A stretch of DNA of 64,000 bases, from the NCBI GenBank assembly GCA_032230565.1, contig JAVXWL010000102.1, positions 48,556-112,555 on the forward strand, in the 5' to 3' direction. Source of the stretch: GCA-003244245 sp032230565 (GTDB taxonomy: Bacteria; Actinomycetota; Actinomycetes; Mycobacteriales; Pseudonocardiaceae). The notes below the pieces were generated by a model. The model was not told the DNA's origin. It saw only the letters and a list, made by a program, of their open reading frames with translations, and ran no database searches. Below, one piece after another: positions 25,046-33,178 of this stretch. Every line of letters starts with the position of its first letter. Position 1 is the stretch's first letter. Made by a program: the position numbers and the translations under genes.

Positions 25046-25513
25046 ATGGCTGGTTTATCCATTACATCGATCACTCACCCACTCGGGACCGTTGCCGTGG
25101 GCCTGCTGGGCGCCGCGGCCATGATGTTCGCCACGATGACGGGAGCCGCGGCCGAAATGAGCGGCGCGCCGTGTTCGGACTCAGCCCGGGCCTGCGTGGA
25201 CCTGTCGACCCAGCAGGCATGGCTGATGCGTAACGGCAGCGTCAGCTACGGGCCGGTGCCGGTAGCGACCGGCAAGCCCAGTGCACCGACCGCCCCCGGC
25301 ACCTTCCACGTGTTCTGGAAGGATCTGCACCACCACAGCAGTCTGTTCCACAATGCGCCGATGCCGTACTCAGTGTTCTTCAACGGCGGGGACGCCTTCC
25401 ACGAGGACAGCGTGACGGTGCCCTCCAACGGCTGTGTACATCTGAGTCAGCAGGCCGCACAGACCTTCTACAACACTCTGCACCTCGGAGACGTCGTACA
25501 GGTCGTCCGCTGA
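25046..25513 (+). CDS. Small secreted L,D-transpeptidase, paralogue 2
   Basis: This 155-residue paralogue of the protein at 10659 has a signal peptide (hydrophobic core AVGLLGAAAMMFATMTGAAA), a CxxxxxxxC pair (CSDSARAC) and the catalytic AFHEDSVTVPSNGCVHLS, with the nucleophile in NGCVH. The two proteins share WLM...G.V.YGP, FHV.WKD and FNNAPMPYSVFF-like segments. It should act on peptidoglycan outside the membrane. The start is chosen at the ATG just before the hydrophobic core. It is divergent from ctaD and 21 bp before the YciI gene. Confidence 0.86.
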   Translation: MAGLSITSITHPLGTVAVGLLGAAAMMFATMTGAAAEMSGAPCSDSARACVDLSTQQAWLMRNGSVSYGPVPVATGKPSAPTAPGTFHVFWKDLHHHSSLFHNAPMPYSVFFNGGDAFHEDSVTVPSNGCVHLSQQAAQTFYNTLHLGDVVQVVR

Positions 25514-25534
25514 TCTGGGCCACGAGGGGGAGCA

Positions 25535-25840
25535 ATGCAGTTCATGGTGCTCGGCTACGACGGCAAAGACGATGACGCCCTCGATCGGCGCCTCGCCGTT
25601 CGCGAACAACACCTCGCCGTGGGGGATCGGCTCGCCGCCGACGGCACACTGCTCTTCGCCGCAGCGATCCTTGACGCCAACGCAACGATGACCGGTTCGA
25701 TGCTGGTTCTCGACTTTCCGTCCCGCGTCGAGCTGGACGCATGGCTCGACGTCGAGCCGTACGTGACCGGTGACGTGTGGCGCCAGATCGAAATCTCGCC
25801 GGTCAGGGTCGGTCGCTCAGTTATCGGTGCACCCCGGTAG
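25535..25840 (+). CDS. YciI-like protein
   Basis: The 101-residue alpha/beta ferredoxin-like protein has the YciI pattern: REQHLAVGDRLAADGTLLFAAAILD, then a GS turn (MTGSMLVLDF), WLDVEPYVTGDVWRQIEISP. In this family a His-Asp pair is thought to be catalytic; the H of EQHL is present. Function is unknown, with dehalogenase-like or small-molecule roles proposed for relatives. A GAGGGGGAG site precedes the ATG. The stop lies 5 bp from the convergent channel gene. Confidence 0.78.
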   Translation: MQFMVLGYDGKDDDALDRRLAVREQHLAVGDRLAADGTLLFAAAILDANATMTGSMLVLDFPSRVELDAWLDVEPYVTGDVWRQIEISPVRVGRSVIGAPR

Positions 25841-25845
25841 GTGGG

Positions 25846-26829
25846 CTACTTGACAGGTTTCAAAGTGTCTGGCTCGCCGAACATCACCACCACGTCGCCC
25901 GGCTGCACGACCGTGTCCCGGTTAGGGTTCGGCAACAGCTCGCCACCGGCGCGGCGGATCAGCAGCGCGGTCGCCGAGCCGCAGACCTGGTCCAGGCTAT
26001 GCCCGACGAGTTGCGATTCATCGGTGATGAGTAACTCCTCGATTCGCAGCGCTGCGGTGCCGCGCCGCGCGAGATCCAAGAAGTCGACGACCTCGGGTCG
26101 CAAGGCGATCAGCGCCATCCGCCGGCCGCTGGTGGCATACGGCGAGACCACCCGATCCGCACCCGCCCGGTAAAGCCGGTCCGCCGCGGCGTCCTCTGAG
26201 GCCCTGGCCACGATACTGATGTCGGAATTGAGCGACCGGGCCACCAACGTGATGTAGACGTTCTCCGCGTCCGAGTCCACCGCGCACACCAGCCCGCGCG
26301 CGCGGTGAATGCCGGCGGCGCGCAGCAGGGCTTCCGAAGACGAGCTCCCGATCAGGTAGAGCACACCGTCGCGGCGCAGATCCTGCTCCAGCTCGGGCCG
26401 CACCTCGATCACGACGAATGGCACGTTGTCGGCTTCGAACTCTCGAGCCGCAGCCCGGCCCACCCGCCCGTAGGCGCAGATGATGTGGTGGTCACGCAAC
26501 TCGGTGATCCGTCGCTGCATCGAGTGCCTCCTCGACCTCTGGGCGAGCTGCCCGTCGACCAGCGCGGTGGCCAGCACCCCGAGAGCGGCGACGAACACCG
26601 ACACCCCGAACAGGGACAGGCTCACTGTGAAGATCTTCGCGCCGTCGGACAGCGGCACGGGTGTAGCGAAGCCCTCGGTGGTCAAGGTCGAGACCGTGAG
26701 GTAAATCGCATCGATCAGATTGAAACCGAACAAAAGGTAGCCGACCATGCCGTAAGCGACCAAGACGACCACCGCTGAGGCCAGCAGCCATGCGCGGCTG
26801 GCGAAACCTGCCGTCCCCATGGCGCTCAT
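25846..26829 (-). CDS. Two-TM ion channel with RCK domain and atypical pore sequence
   Basis: The 327-residue protein has two membrane helices (about residues 11-32 and 67-89) with a pore loop between them, then a TrkA-N/RCK Rossmann domain (IICAYGRVGRAAAREFEADN) and a TrkA-C domain near residues 245-325. This is the MthK-like potassium channel layout. The pore loop reads TVSTLTTEGFATP, where a potassium channel normally has T-V-G-Y-G. Glu and Phe occupy filter positions and the last Gly is lost, so potassium selectivity cannot be assumed. The RCK domain suggests gating by nucleotide or cation. Confidence 0.82.
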   Translation of the reverse strand: MSAMGTAGFASRAWLLASAVVVLVAYGMVGYLLFGFNLIDAIYLTVSTLTTEGFATPVPLSDGAKIFTVSLSLFGVSVFVAALGVLATALVDGQLAQRSRRHSMQRRITELRDHHIICAYGRVGRAAAREFEADNVPFVVIEVRPELEQDLRRDGVLYLIGSSSSEALLRAAGIHRARGLVCAVDSDAENVYITLVARSLNSDISIVARASEDAAADRLYRAGADRVVSPYATSGRRMALIALRPEVVDFLDLARRGTAALRIEELLITDESQLVGHSLDQVCGSATALLIRRAGGELLPNPNRDTVVQPGDVVVMFGEPDTLKPVK

Positions 26830-26851
26830 CCAAGCCGACCTTCGCCAGTGG

Positions 26852-26924
26852 TGGAGCTGACGGGATTCGAACCCGTGACCCCCGCACTGCCAGTGCGGTG
26901 CGCTACCAGCTGCGCTACAGCCCC
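26852..26924 (-). tRNA. tRNA-Ala (anticodon GGC)
   Basis: The reverse strand folds as a 73-nt cloverleaf. The acceptor stem is GGGGCTG/CAGCTCC with the G3:U70 pair that identifies alanine tRNA. The anticodon loop is CTGGCAG (anticodon GGC) and the T arm carries GTTCGAATC. CCA is not encoded. Confidence 0.97.
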
Positions 26925-27004
26925 GAAGCGATCACCACGGCCCCACCGCGGCGCGTTGGCCACGGTACACGAGGCCAGCGGTGATCCCCGAGCAGGACCC
27001 TGGG

Positions 27005-27784
27005 TCAGCGTCGGTTGGCGCTCAGCGCCTGGTCCAACCATCCTTCGTCACTGATGTTGATGATCGCACCGTTGACGACGACGCTCGGAGTGCCGAACCG
27101 GTGATCGGGTCGCAGGCCACTGATGTAGCGACTGGCGTTCGCCGTTGCGGTGGCGACCCGCTGCTGCGCACCGACCTGCACACAACGCGCGAAGGCGTCG
27201 CCGGCTCCGAGGGAGCGACCGAGCTGCTGGAGTTGCGCGATGGTCCATCCGTGACCGCCCTCCGCGGGTTGCGCGGCGAACAGGCTCTCGTGGAAGCGAG
27301 GGAAGATATCAGCTTCGGTGGCGCAGTAGGTCGCACCGGCGGCCAGCGTGGAGTACCCGAGCGGAACCGACATCTCATCGAGGATGGCCACCGGGTGGTA
27401 GACGACCTTGGCTTTACCGTCAGCAGCGGCTTGCGCAAGCCGTTGATGGTAAAGCTTTTCGAACTGCCCACAGATCGGGCACATGAAGTCTTCGTAGACA
27501 TCAATGGTCGTCGGCGCCGATGGACCGCCGGTCACGATGGCGTCTCCCTGCTCGGATACCGGATACTGCACCCCGGCAGCGGCGACCGGAATCGCCATCG
27601 GTAAGGCACCCGGCTTGTTACGGTTCTGCAGCCATAGCCCGACCCCCACGACAACGGCTAGCACCACCACGATGGCGATTCCCGCGATCATCCCGCGGTT
27701 GCCTCCACCGCCTCCTCGGGCCGCCGTCACTGCCTGCGCAGCCTGCCGCTTTCGCTTGTCCTCGGCCCTCTCGGCGCCACCCAC
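27005..27784 (-). CDS. Membrane-anchored DsbA-like thiol-disulfide oxidoreductase
   Basis: The 259-residue protein starts at a GTG (27784) preceded by AAAGGAC. It has a charged cytoplasmic tail (ERAEDKRKRQ), one membrane helix (about residues 32-53) and an extracytoplasmic thioredoxin/DsbA domain with the active site DFMCPICGQFEK and a late cis-Pro loop (FGTPSVVVNG). This is the actinobacterial DsbA type that forms disulfides in exported proteins. The upstream MauE-like gene, 17 bp away, probably encodes its membrane redox partner. Confidence 0.88.
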   Translation of the reverse strand: MGGAERAEDKRKRQAAQAVTAARGGGGGNRGMIAGIAIVVVLAVVVGVGLWLQNRNKPGALPMAIPVAAAGVQYPVSEQGDAIVTGGPSAPTTIDVYEDFMCPICGQFEKLYHQRLAQAAADGKAKVVYHPVAILDEMSVPLGYSTLAAGATYCATEADIFPRFHESLFAAQPAEGGHGWTIAQLQQLGRSLGAGDAFARCVQVGAQQRVATATANASRYISGLRPDHRFGTPSVVVNGAIINISDEGWLDQALSANRR

Positions 27785-27801
27785 GACACGTCCTTTCTTG
27801 C

Positions 27802-28314
27802 TCAATTGACTGGATTCCCGGCGGCGCGCCACTGTGCGCCTGGATCCGCTCGCAGCCACCCATCGACGCTCAGCGCTGTCAGCGGCCGCATCACCAGCCA
27901 CAACGCCAGCAGCAAGGTGCCGACGTCGCGCGCCAGCTCCTGCGGGTAGCGCGTGTCCCCCTTGGCCACCGCTCCCCCACCGCCGAAACATCCGCAATCA
28001 ATGGACAATCCGCGAGCCCAGGCCTGTGCCACCGCAATCATCAGTACTACCAGCAGTACAGCCGCAGCGAGAGCGACCCACCGGGTGAATGCACCCACCA
28101 ATAGCAGGGTTCCCAATACCAGTTCCAGCAACGGCAATGCAGTGGCGACCGGCCCGACCAGGTTCGGCGGCAACAGCTCGTAGGCGCGCACCGCGATCCG
28201 GGTCTGGGCCGGGTCCCCCACCTTGAGCGCTCCGGAGACCAGAAACACCGCGGCGAGCCCCAGTCGCACTACGGTGCCCAGCCCGTCGACGGCGGAGCGG
28301 GGTAGGCGAGCCAC
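27802..28314 (-). CDS. MauE/DoxX-family membrane redox protein
   Basis: The 170-residue protein has four predicted helices (about residues 12-30, 50-72, 77-95, 128-145) and a DCGCFGGGG motif in the loop before the last helix. This is the MauE arrangement, related to vitamin K epoxide reductase/DsbB-like partners. It lies immediately upstream of a DsbA-like gene, so a role in reoxidising or reducing that protein is likely. It is separated from the divergent VIT1-type gene by about 130 bp. Confidence 0.82.
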   Translation of the reverse strand: MARLPRSAVDGLGTVVRLGLAAVFLVSGALKVGDPAQTRIAVRAYELLPPNLVGPVATALPLLELVLGTLLLVGAFTRWVALAAAVLLVVLMIAVAQAWARGLSIDCGCFGGGGAVAKGDTRYPQELARDVGTLLLALWLVMRPLTALSVDGWLRADPGAQWRAAGNPVN

Positions 28315-28442
28315 CCGATCAGACTAGCCACTCCCGCACCGACAAGGCGAGGCTGCCCATTGCGAGGCGAGCCTGGGTACCGTCGTGGGCCGGTGCGCTC
28401 CGTACCCTCGCGGCCAGGAACGTCGCTGAGGTGCGGTGATCG

Positions 28443-29156
28443 ATGATGGCTGTCCAGCCGGGTGATGAGATCGGGCACGTCCACCGTGACGTATCCGGAG
28501 GATGGCTTCGACCGGCTGTCTTCGGCGCGATGGACGGCCTGGTGACCAACATCGCATTGATCGCAGGTGTCGGGGGCAGCGGCGCGGGCGCTCATCTGAT
28601 CGTGTTGACCGGGATGGCCGGCCTGGTAGCGGGCGCGTTCTCGATGGCGCTCGGCGAATATGCGTCGGTCGAGACCCAGAACGACCAGGTCCGTGCCGAG
28701 GTCAAGGTGGAACGCGAGGAGCTGCGCCGGCATCCGGCCGCGGAGCAGGCCGAGCTGATCAGGTCCTTCGTCCAGATGGGGCTGACCCGCCACACCGCAA
28801 AGCAGGTGGCAGCTGAGGTGCACGCCAACCCGTCGCTGGCAGTCCGCGTGCACATCAACCAGGAACTCGGCGTCAACCCTGACGATCAGCCGTCCCCCTG
28901 GGTCGCCGCCGGCTCGTCGTTCCTCTGCTTCGCAATCGGCGCGCTGGTGCCGCTAATCCCCTACCTGCTGGGCTCTGCCTCGCTGCTTACGGGTCTTGCT
29001 GCTGGCGCGGGTGGGCTGTTCGTGGCCGGGGCCCTGTCATCCCAGTTCACCACCCGCTCGTGGTGGCTCGGCGGGCTGCGTCAGGTGGGCTTTGGTGCGA
29101 TCGCCGCTGTCGCCACCTACCTGGTCGGTGCGTTGATCGGGGTTGGCGCGCGCTGA
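28443..29156 (+). CDS. VIT1/CCC1-family transporter
   Basis: The 237-residue membrane protein begins AVFGAMDGLVTNIALIAGV and continues FSMALGEYASVETQ, both signatures of the VIT1/CCC1 iron/manganese transporter family. A metal-binding helical insert (about residues 85-145) follows, then three C-terminal helices. Members export Fe(II) or Mn(II) from the cytosol. Its 3' end overlaps that of the convergent MFS gene by 40 bp. Iron export would fit an organism that also has FTR1 uptake 4 kb away. Confidence 0.88.
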   Translation: MMAVQPGDEIGHVHRDVSGGWLRPAVFGAMDGLVTNIALIAGVGGSGAGAHLIVLTGMAGLVAGAFSMALGEYASVETQNDQVRAEVKVEREELRRHPAAEQAELIRSFVQMGLTRHTAKQVAAEVHANPSLAVRVHINQELGVNPDDQPSPWVAAGSSFLCFAIGALVPLIPYLLGSASLLTGLAAGAGGLFVAGALSSQFTTRSWWLGGLRQVGFGAIAAVATYLVGALIGVGAR

Positions 29157-30364
29157 GCCCGCCGCGACGCCAGCGGCTCAGGCGAGCGCAGCCAGACCAC
29201 CGCAGCGAGCAGCGAGATGCTGCCAGTCAGGATGAAGGCGGCGAGGTAGGACAGCTTGTCGGCGAGCAGTCCGGTCGCGACCGGGCCGAGGATCGCGCCG
29301 ATATCGGCGGTCATCTGAGCAACGGCCAATGCCGGGCCGCCCTTGGCATGCGAGCCGATCACGTCAGCCACTGTGGCTCCCTGAGCTGGCGTGATCAGCC
29401 CGGTGCCGGCCCCGGCGATCAGCGCGGCGGCCAGGAACTGAGGCATCCCGCTGGCGAAACCTAGCCAGATCGTCGCGCTACCAGTGACCAGCAGCCCGAT
29501 CACCATCGGTGGTCGGCGCCCGAGGGAATCCGCGAGCTTGCCGGAAAACAGCAATACGGCCACAGTGCCCGCGGCGAACACCGAGAGCGCGAGACCAGCC
29601 AAAGACTCCGCGCGATGGAGCACTTCGACGACGAACAGTGGCACCAGCGAGACCCGCACGCCAGTGACCGCCCAGCCGTTGGCGAAATTCGAAGCCAGCG
29701 CGGCGCGGTAGGCCGGTTGACCGAATGCTGCCCGTACCGTCAGCACCGGGACGTCCGCGGCCGGCACCACGCCGACCACCGGTGAGCGCCGCAGGAACAG
29801 CCAAGCCACCGCGGCCGCAACGAACAGCGCCACCGCATAGACCACGAATGGGGCGCGCAGCGAGATTCCGATCAGCCCACCGCCGGCCAACGGGCCGGTG
29901 ACGCCGCCAAGCAGGAAACTGCTCGACCACATACTGGTGGACCGGCCGCGCAGTGCCGGTGGGGTGAGTCGGATCAACAGCACGACCGCCGAGACGGTGA
30001 ACATGGTCGACCCGACACCGCCCAGCGACCGCAATACCAGCAGCTGCCAGTAATTCGCGGCGAACGCACATGCGCCGGTCGACAAACCCACTACGGTGAT
30101 GCCCCAGATGTAAATCGGCCGTTCTCCGAGTGCCGATACCAGCTTGCCACTGATAGGCGCGAACGCCAGCCGCATGAACGCGAAAGAACTGATCACGATC
30201 GAGGCTGCTGTGACGCTGACATCGAAGCTGCGAGCGAAGGTGGGTAACGCTGGGGCCACGATTCCGAAGCCAAGAGCGATCACGAAACTAACCGTGACCA
30301 AGACCCACACCTCGCGAGGCAGCCGCGAAGCGGCTGGTGCAGCATTCGTGGACGTCATCTGCAC
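29117..30364 (-). CDS. Major facilitator superfamily transporter (multidrug-type)
   Basis: The 415-residue protein has about 12 membrane helices. The first begins VWVLVTVSFVIALGFGIV; the cytoplasmic loop ISGKLVSALGERPIY follows helix 2 and the equivalent FSGKLADSLGRRPPM lies in the second half (GxLaDrxGRrp). It probably exports small molecules by proton antiport; the substrate cannot be read from sequence. It is a single gene, convergent and overlapping with the VIT1-type gene. Upstream lies a decayed Rpf-like gene. Confidence 0.87.
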   Translation of the reverse strand: MQMTSTNAAPAASRLPREVWVLVTVSFVIALGFGIVAPALPTFARSFDVSVTAASIVISSFAFMRLAFAPISGKLVSALGERPIYIWGITVVGLSTGACAFAANYWQLLVLRSLGGVGSTMFTVSAVVLLIRLTPPALRGRSTSMWSSSFLLGGVTGPLAGGGLIGISLRAPFVVYAVALFVAAAVAWLFLRRSPVVGVVPAADVPVLTVRAAFGQPAYRAALASNFANGWAVTGVRVSLVPLFVVEVLHRAESLAGLALSVFAAGTVAVLLFSGKLADSLGRRPPMVIGLLVTGSATIWLGFASGMPQFLAAALIAGAGTGLITPAQGATVADVIGSHAKGGPALAVAQMTADIGAILGPVATGLLADKLSYLAAFILTGSISLLAAVVWLRSPEPLASRRAQRAPTPINAPTR

Positions 30365-30423
30365 TTCCGCGTTCTCAACACCACCGATCCTGGAGCCAAT
30401 CTTTAGGCGACACTGTGCTTAAC

Positions 30424-30660
30424 CACTGGCGCGGTGCGGCGCATTCCCGCTTCCGCCATACGGCGTCGGGGGCGCCCGGCTGTAGTCCACCGAAGAAGCC
30501 GTTGTCCGTGTGTTGATAGCCCAGTTTCCACCGACTCGCAGTGCGCAACCGCATCCCAGCTCACTTCTGACGCGGCGGCTGCCGTGCCCACAAGTAGATC
30601 ACCGGCGACGGCTGGTATACAGGCTGCGGCGACGCAGACCGAATAGGGCAGCCAGGAGTC
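30424..30660 (-). pseudogene. Broken resuscitation-promoting-factor-like gene
   Basis: On the minus strand one frame reads a signal-peptide-like VCVAAACIPAVAGDLL, then EVSWDAVAHCES (30532-30560). After a +1 shift it reads GGNWAINT (30510-30532), after another shift DNGFFGGLQ (about 30484-30507), and in a third frame YGGSGNAPHRASG (about 30424-30462). Joined together these match the Rpf/transglycosylase core (WDAVAxCESGGNWxINTxNGxxGGLQ...GGxGxAxxAS). At least two frameshifts and no clear start codon mark it as non-functional. It fills most of the gap between the MFS gene and the next gene. Confidence 0.72.
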
Positions 30661-30695
30661 GATGCGCTCCAGTGGGTAATGTCCCGACAGCGGAT

Positions 30696-31148
30696 TCAGG
30701 AAGCGGGGCTGAGGCCGAACGTGGTGTCGATCTCGGTGGCGAGGCTATCGACATCGGCGGCAAACGGCTTCGTCGCCGCTCCGGAATTCGCCGTACGTTC
30801 CAGCTCGTGTAAGTGCGTCGTCAGCGCGGCGCGGCGTTGCGCGGTGATCCACGGTGCCTGTTCCAGCGTGCTTGTGAGGTCGGCGTCGGCGCGCTGCAGA
30901 GCGAGACCAGCGCCCGCGTCGCCGCCCGTTCCCAACGATGCCGCTCCGGCCTCGACGTGCAACGAGAGCACGCGAAGCTGCGAGGAGGTTTGCCGGGCCT
31001 GCTCGCGCACCGTCGCCACCCGGTCTGCCGGCGTCGGTGCACTGAAGCGACCCACAAACCCGCCGAGCACCCCGCCGAGGACGAAGGCCACACCCGCGAG
31101 GATCACCAGCTGCCGGCGCCGTTGAGCTTGAGGCGTGTAGAGGGCCAT
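30696..31148 (-). CDS. Small membrane-anchored protein of unknown function
   Basis: The 150-residue protein has a basic N-terminus (QAQRRRQ), one membrane helix (about residues 13-33, LVILAGVAFVLGGVLGGFVG) and a helical extracytoplasmic region without Cys. I do not recognise the family. It starts 2 bp after the hydantoinase-like gene stop, so it is the last gene of the FTR1 operon and could be a periplasmic helper there. Confidence 0.6.
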   Translation of the reverse strand: MALYTPQAQRRRQLVILAGVAFVLGGVLGGFVGRFSAPTPADRVATVREQARQTSSQLRVLSLHVEAGAASLGTGGDAGAGLALQRADADLTSTLEQAPWITAQRRAALTTHLHELERTANSGAATKPFAADVDSLATEIDTTFGLSPAS

Positions 31149-31150
31149 GG

Positions 31151-33178
31151 TCAGGCACGCCCGACGATCACCGCAGCGGCGGCGCTGCCGCCGACAGTCT
31201 CCGCGATCGCATCCGGGTCGGCCAGCTCCCGAATCCGACCGTCTTGGACCACCCAGGTGGTGGGTTGCACAGTGATCGGCCCCACATTCCGGACGTGTCG
31301 GGAGACCACCGATCCGATGGTCATTTCCAGCGGCTCATCCGGTGAGCCGTTGAGCAGGATCGCTTCACCGCGCACGTCCAGGGCGGGATCGCCGAATCGG
31401 TCGAAGAGCAGCACTCGGCCATCGTGTGAGCTCAGCCAGAACCGCCCGACCGGCTCGACCTGTTCCGAGCCGCCCGCAGCGCGAGCCACGTCGATGATCG
31501 CCTCCCGACTCAGCGGTGGCCGGCCAGGCACCACACCGGAGCCGAGCACGAGAGCACCCACAGCCACCGCACGGATTGCACCACGATCGCCAATCTGGCT
31601 GACTTGGACCTGCAGCGAGGTCGGCGAAGCACCTGCGGCGAGCGCTTCGGCTTCAACCTCGGCGATCAAGGCGTCGACGTCGGCCGGCGTGGGCCGGGAC
31701 ACGGTGCGTTCGCGTTCGGCACGCACCAACGACAGCGCGTCTCCCATCGAGGAGATCACCTCGGCGCCCGGTGGTATCTGGCAGTCCAGCCCGAGCGTGC
31801 CGGCCAGCGGCCGACCCAGCACGCTGGCGCCCCCACCGACGGCGATCACGGTGGGCTGGGTCAGGCGGTGCTGTGCCGCGACCGCGGTGACGAGATCGGC
31901 CAGCGCCTCGGTGGAGGCCTGCATCATCCGGCGGGCGAGTTCGCTGCCGGATAGGCGCACCGCCGCCCCGGCGATGTCCAGCGCCACGGTCGCGGAGCGT
32001 CTATGACCGGATGCGTAGTCGCCGTCGGGAACCACGCCGAGCGCGTTCGCGGCGCAGGTGTTGGTCAGCGCCACCATCGAGCCGTCGGTCAACCGCAACG
32101 CCAGGTAGTCAGCGGGATCCCCGGGCCGTGGCGCGAGGGTCTCCGGGCGGGCGCCGGCCAACCTCTCCGGCGGCACGAAGCAGGAATAGGTAAGCCCTGC
32201 GATGTGTGCGCTGCGCGGCCCGACACCATAAATTCGGCGCCGCCGCACCCGTAGCATCGATCCGCCGGCGACTCCGGCCACCTGCACGTCCAATGCCCGG
32301 ACCGCGGTTGCCTGGCCGGCCACCCGCACGTAGGACAGCGCCGGACGGCCGGCGGTGATCGCCGCGACGTTGGTGGATGTCCCGCCAACCTCGACGATCA
32401 CCCCGTCGCCGATGCGCAGCGTGCGCAGCGCTCCGGCCACCGAGGCCGCGGGCCCCGAGTACAACGTGCGAGCCGGTGCGGCGCGGAACCCGGCCAGGTC
32501 GGTGGCACCACCGTCACCACGCATCACCATCACGGGGCAGGTCAGCCCCGCGGCCGCTACCCCGGCCTCCACCACCTCCGCGGTGCGCAGCGCGATCGGC
32601 AGGATCGAGGCGTTGAGCGCGGCAGTGACCGTGCGCAGTTCGAGGCCGTAAAGGCCGGTCAGCCCCGATGAGGTCGTCACCGGCAGCCCCAGCTCAGCCG
32701 CCAGTACCGCGACCGCGTCTTCACATGCCGAGTCGTCGGGAGCGAAGGCCTCGGCCACGCACACCGCTTGGGCGCCGGCGCTGGCCAGCCGGGCCAGCGC
32801 CTGGCGGGCCGCGTCGGCGTCGAAGCCGCCGGACAGATCCAGGAACTCGTGCGCGACAGCCCGGCTGATCGTGGTCCGGTTGCGAGCCTTGCGCAGGTAG
32901 GGGGGCCGGGCCATACCGAGCACACCGACCGGCACGGTATCGCCCTCCAGCAGCGCGTTCACCGCCTGTGTAGTGGAGTGGGTAACCAGTTCGATGGCCT
33001 CTGCACCCACTTCAGCGACCAGCTTCGCGACCACGTCGACCACGCCGGCGGAAACTCCGTCGCGGTGATCGTGGGTGGTGGGGACTACCGCACGGCCCGC
33101 GAGCTCACCGGTGACGGAATCGATCGCGACCGCCTTGGTGAAGGTGCCGCCAACGTCGGCGCCTACCCGGACACCCAT
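31151..33178 (-). CDS. Hydantoinase/oxoprolinase-family protein (HyuA-like)
   Basis: The 675-residue protein has the HyuA-type ATPase fold: RVGADVGGTFTKAVAID at the N-terminus, VTHSTTQAVNALLEGD, VMRGDGGATDL, LYSGPAASVAGALRTL, IVEVGGTSTNVAAI and AVGGGASVLGRPLAG. Family members hydrolyse hydantoins, oxoproline or acetone/acetophenone-type substrates with ATP, usually with a HyuB partner, which is absent here. Its ATG at 33178 overlaps the FTR1 gene by 16 bp. The reason for its place in an iron operon is not evident. Confidence 0.85.
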   Translation of the reverse strand: MGVRVGADVGGTFTKAVAIDSVTGELAGRAVVPTTHDHRDGVSAGVVDVVAKLVAEVGAEAIELVTHSTTQAVNALLEGDTVPVGVLGMARPPYLRKARNRTTISRAVAHEFLDLSGGFDADAARQALARLASAGAQAVCVAEAFAPDDSACEDAVAVLAAELGLPVTTSSGLTGLYGLELRTVTAALNASILPIALRTAEVVEAGVAAAGLTCPVMVMRGDGGATDLAGFRAAPARTLYSGPAASVAGALRTLRIGDGVIVEVGGTSTNVAAITAGRPALSYVRVAGQATAVRALDVQVAGVAGGSMLRVRRRRIYGVGPRSAHIAGLTYSCFVPPERLAGARPETLAPRPGDPADYLALRLTDGSMVALTNTCAANALGVVPDGDYASGHRRSATVALDIAGAAVRLSGSELARRMMQASTEALADLVTAVAAQHRLTQPTVIAVGGGASVLGRPLAGTLGLDCQIPPGAEVISSMGDALSLVRAERERTVSRPTPADVDALIAEVEAEALAAGASPTSLQVQVSQIGDRGAIRAVAVGALVLGSGVVPGRPPLSREAIIDVARAAGGSEQVEPVGRFWLSSHDGRVLLFDRFGDPALDVRGEAILLNGSPDEPLEMTIGSVVSRHVRNVGPITVQPTTWVVQDGRIRELADPDAIAETVGGSAAAAVIVGRA

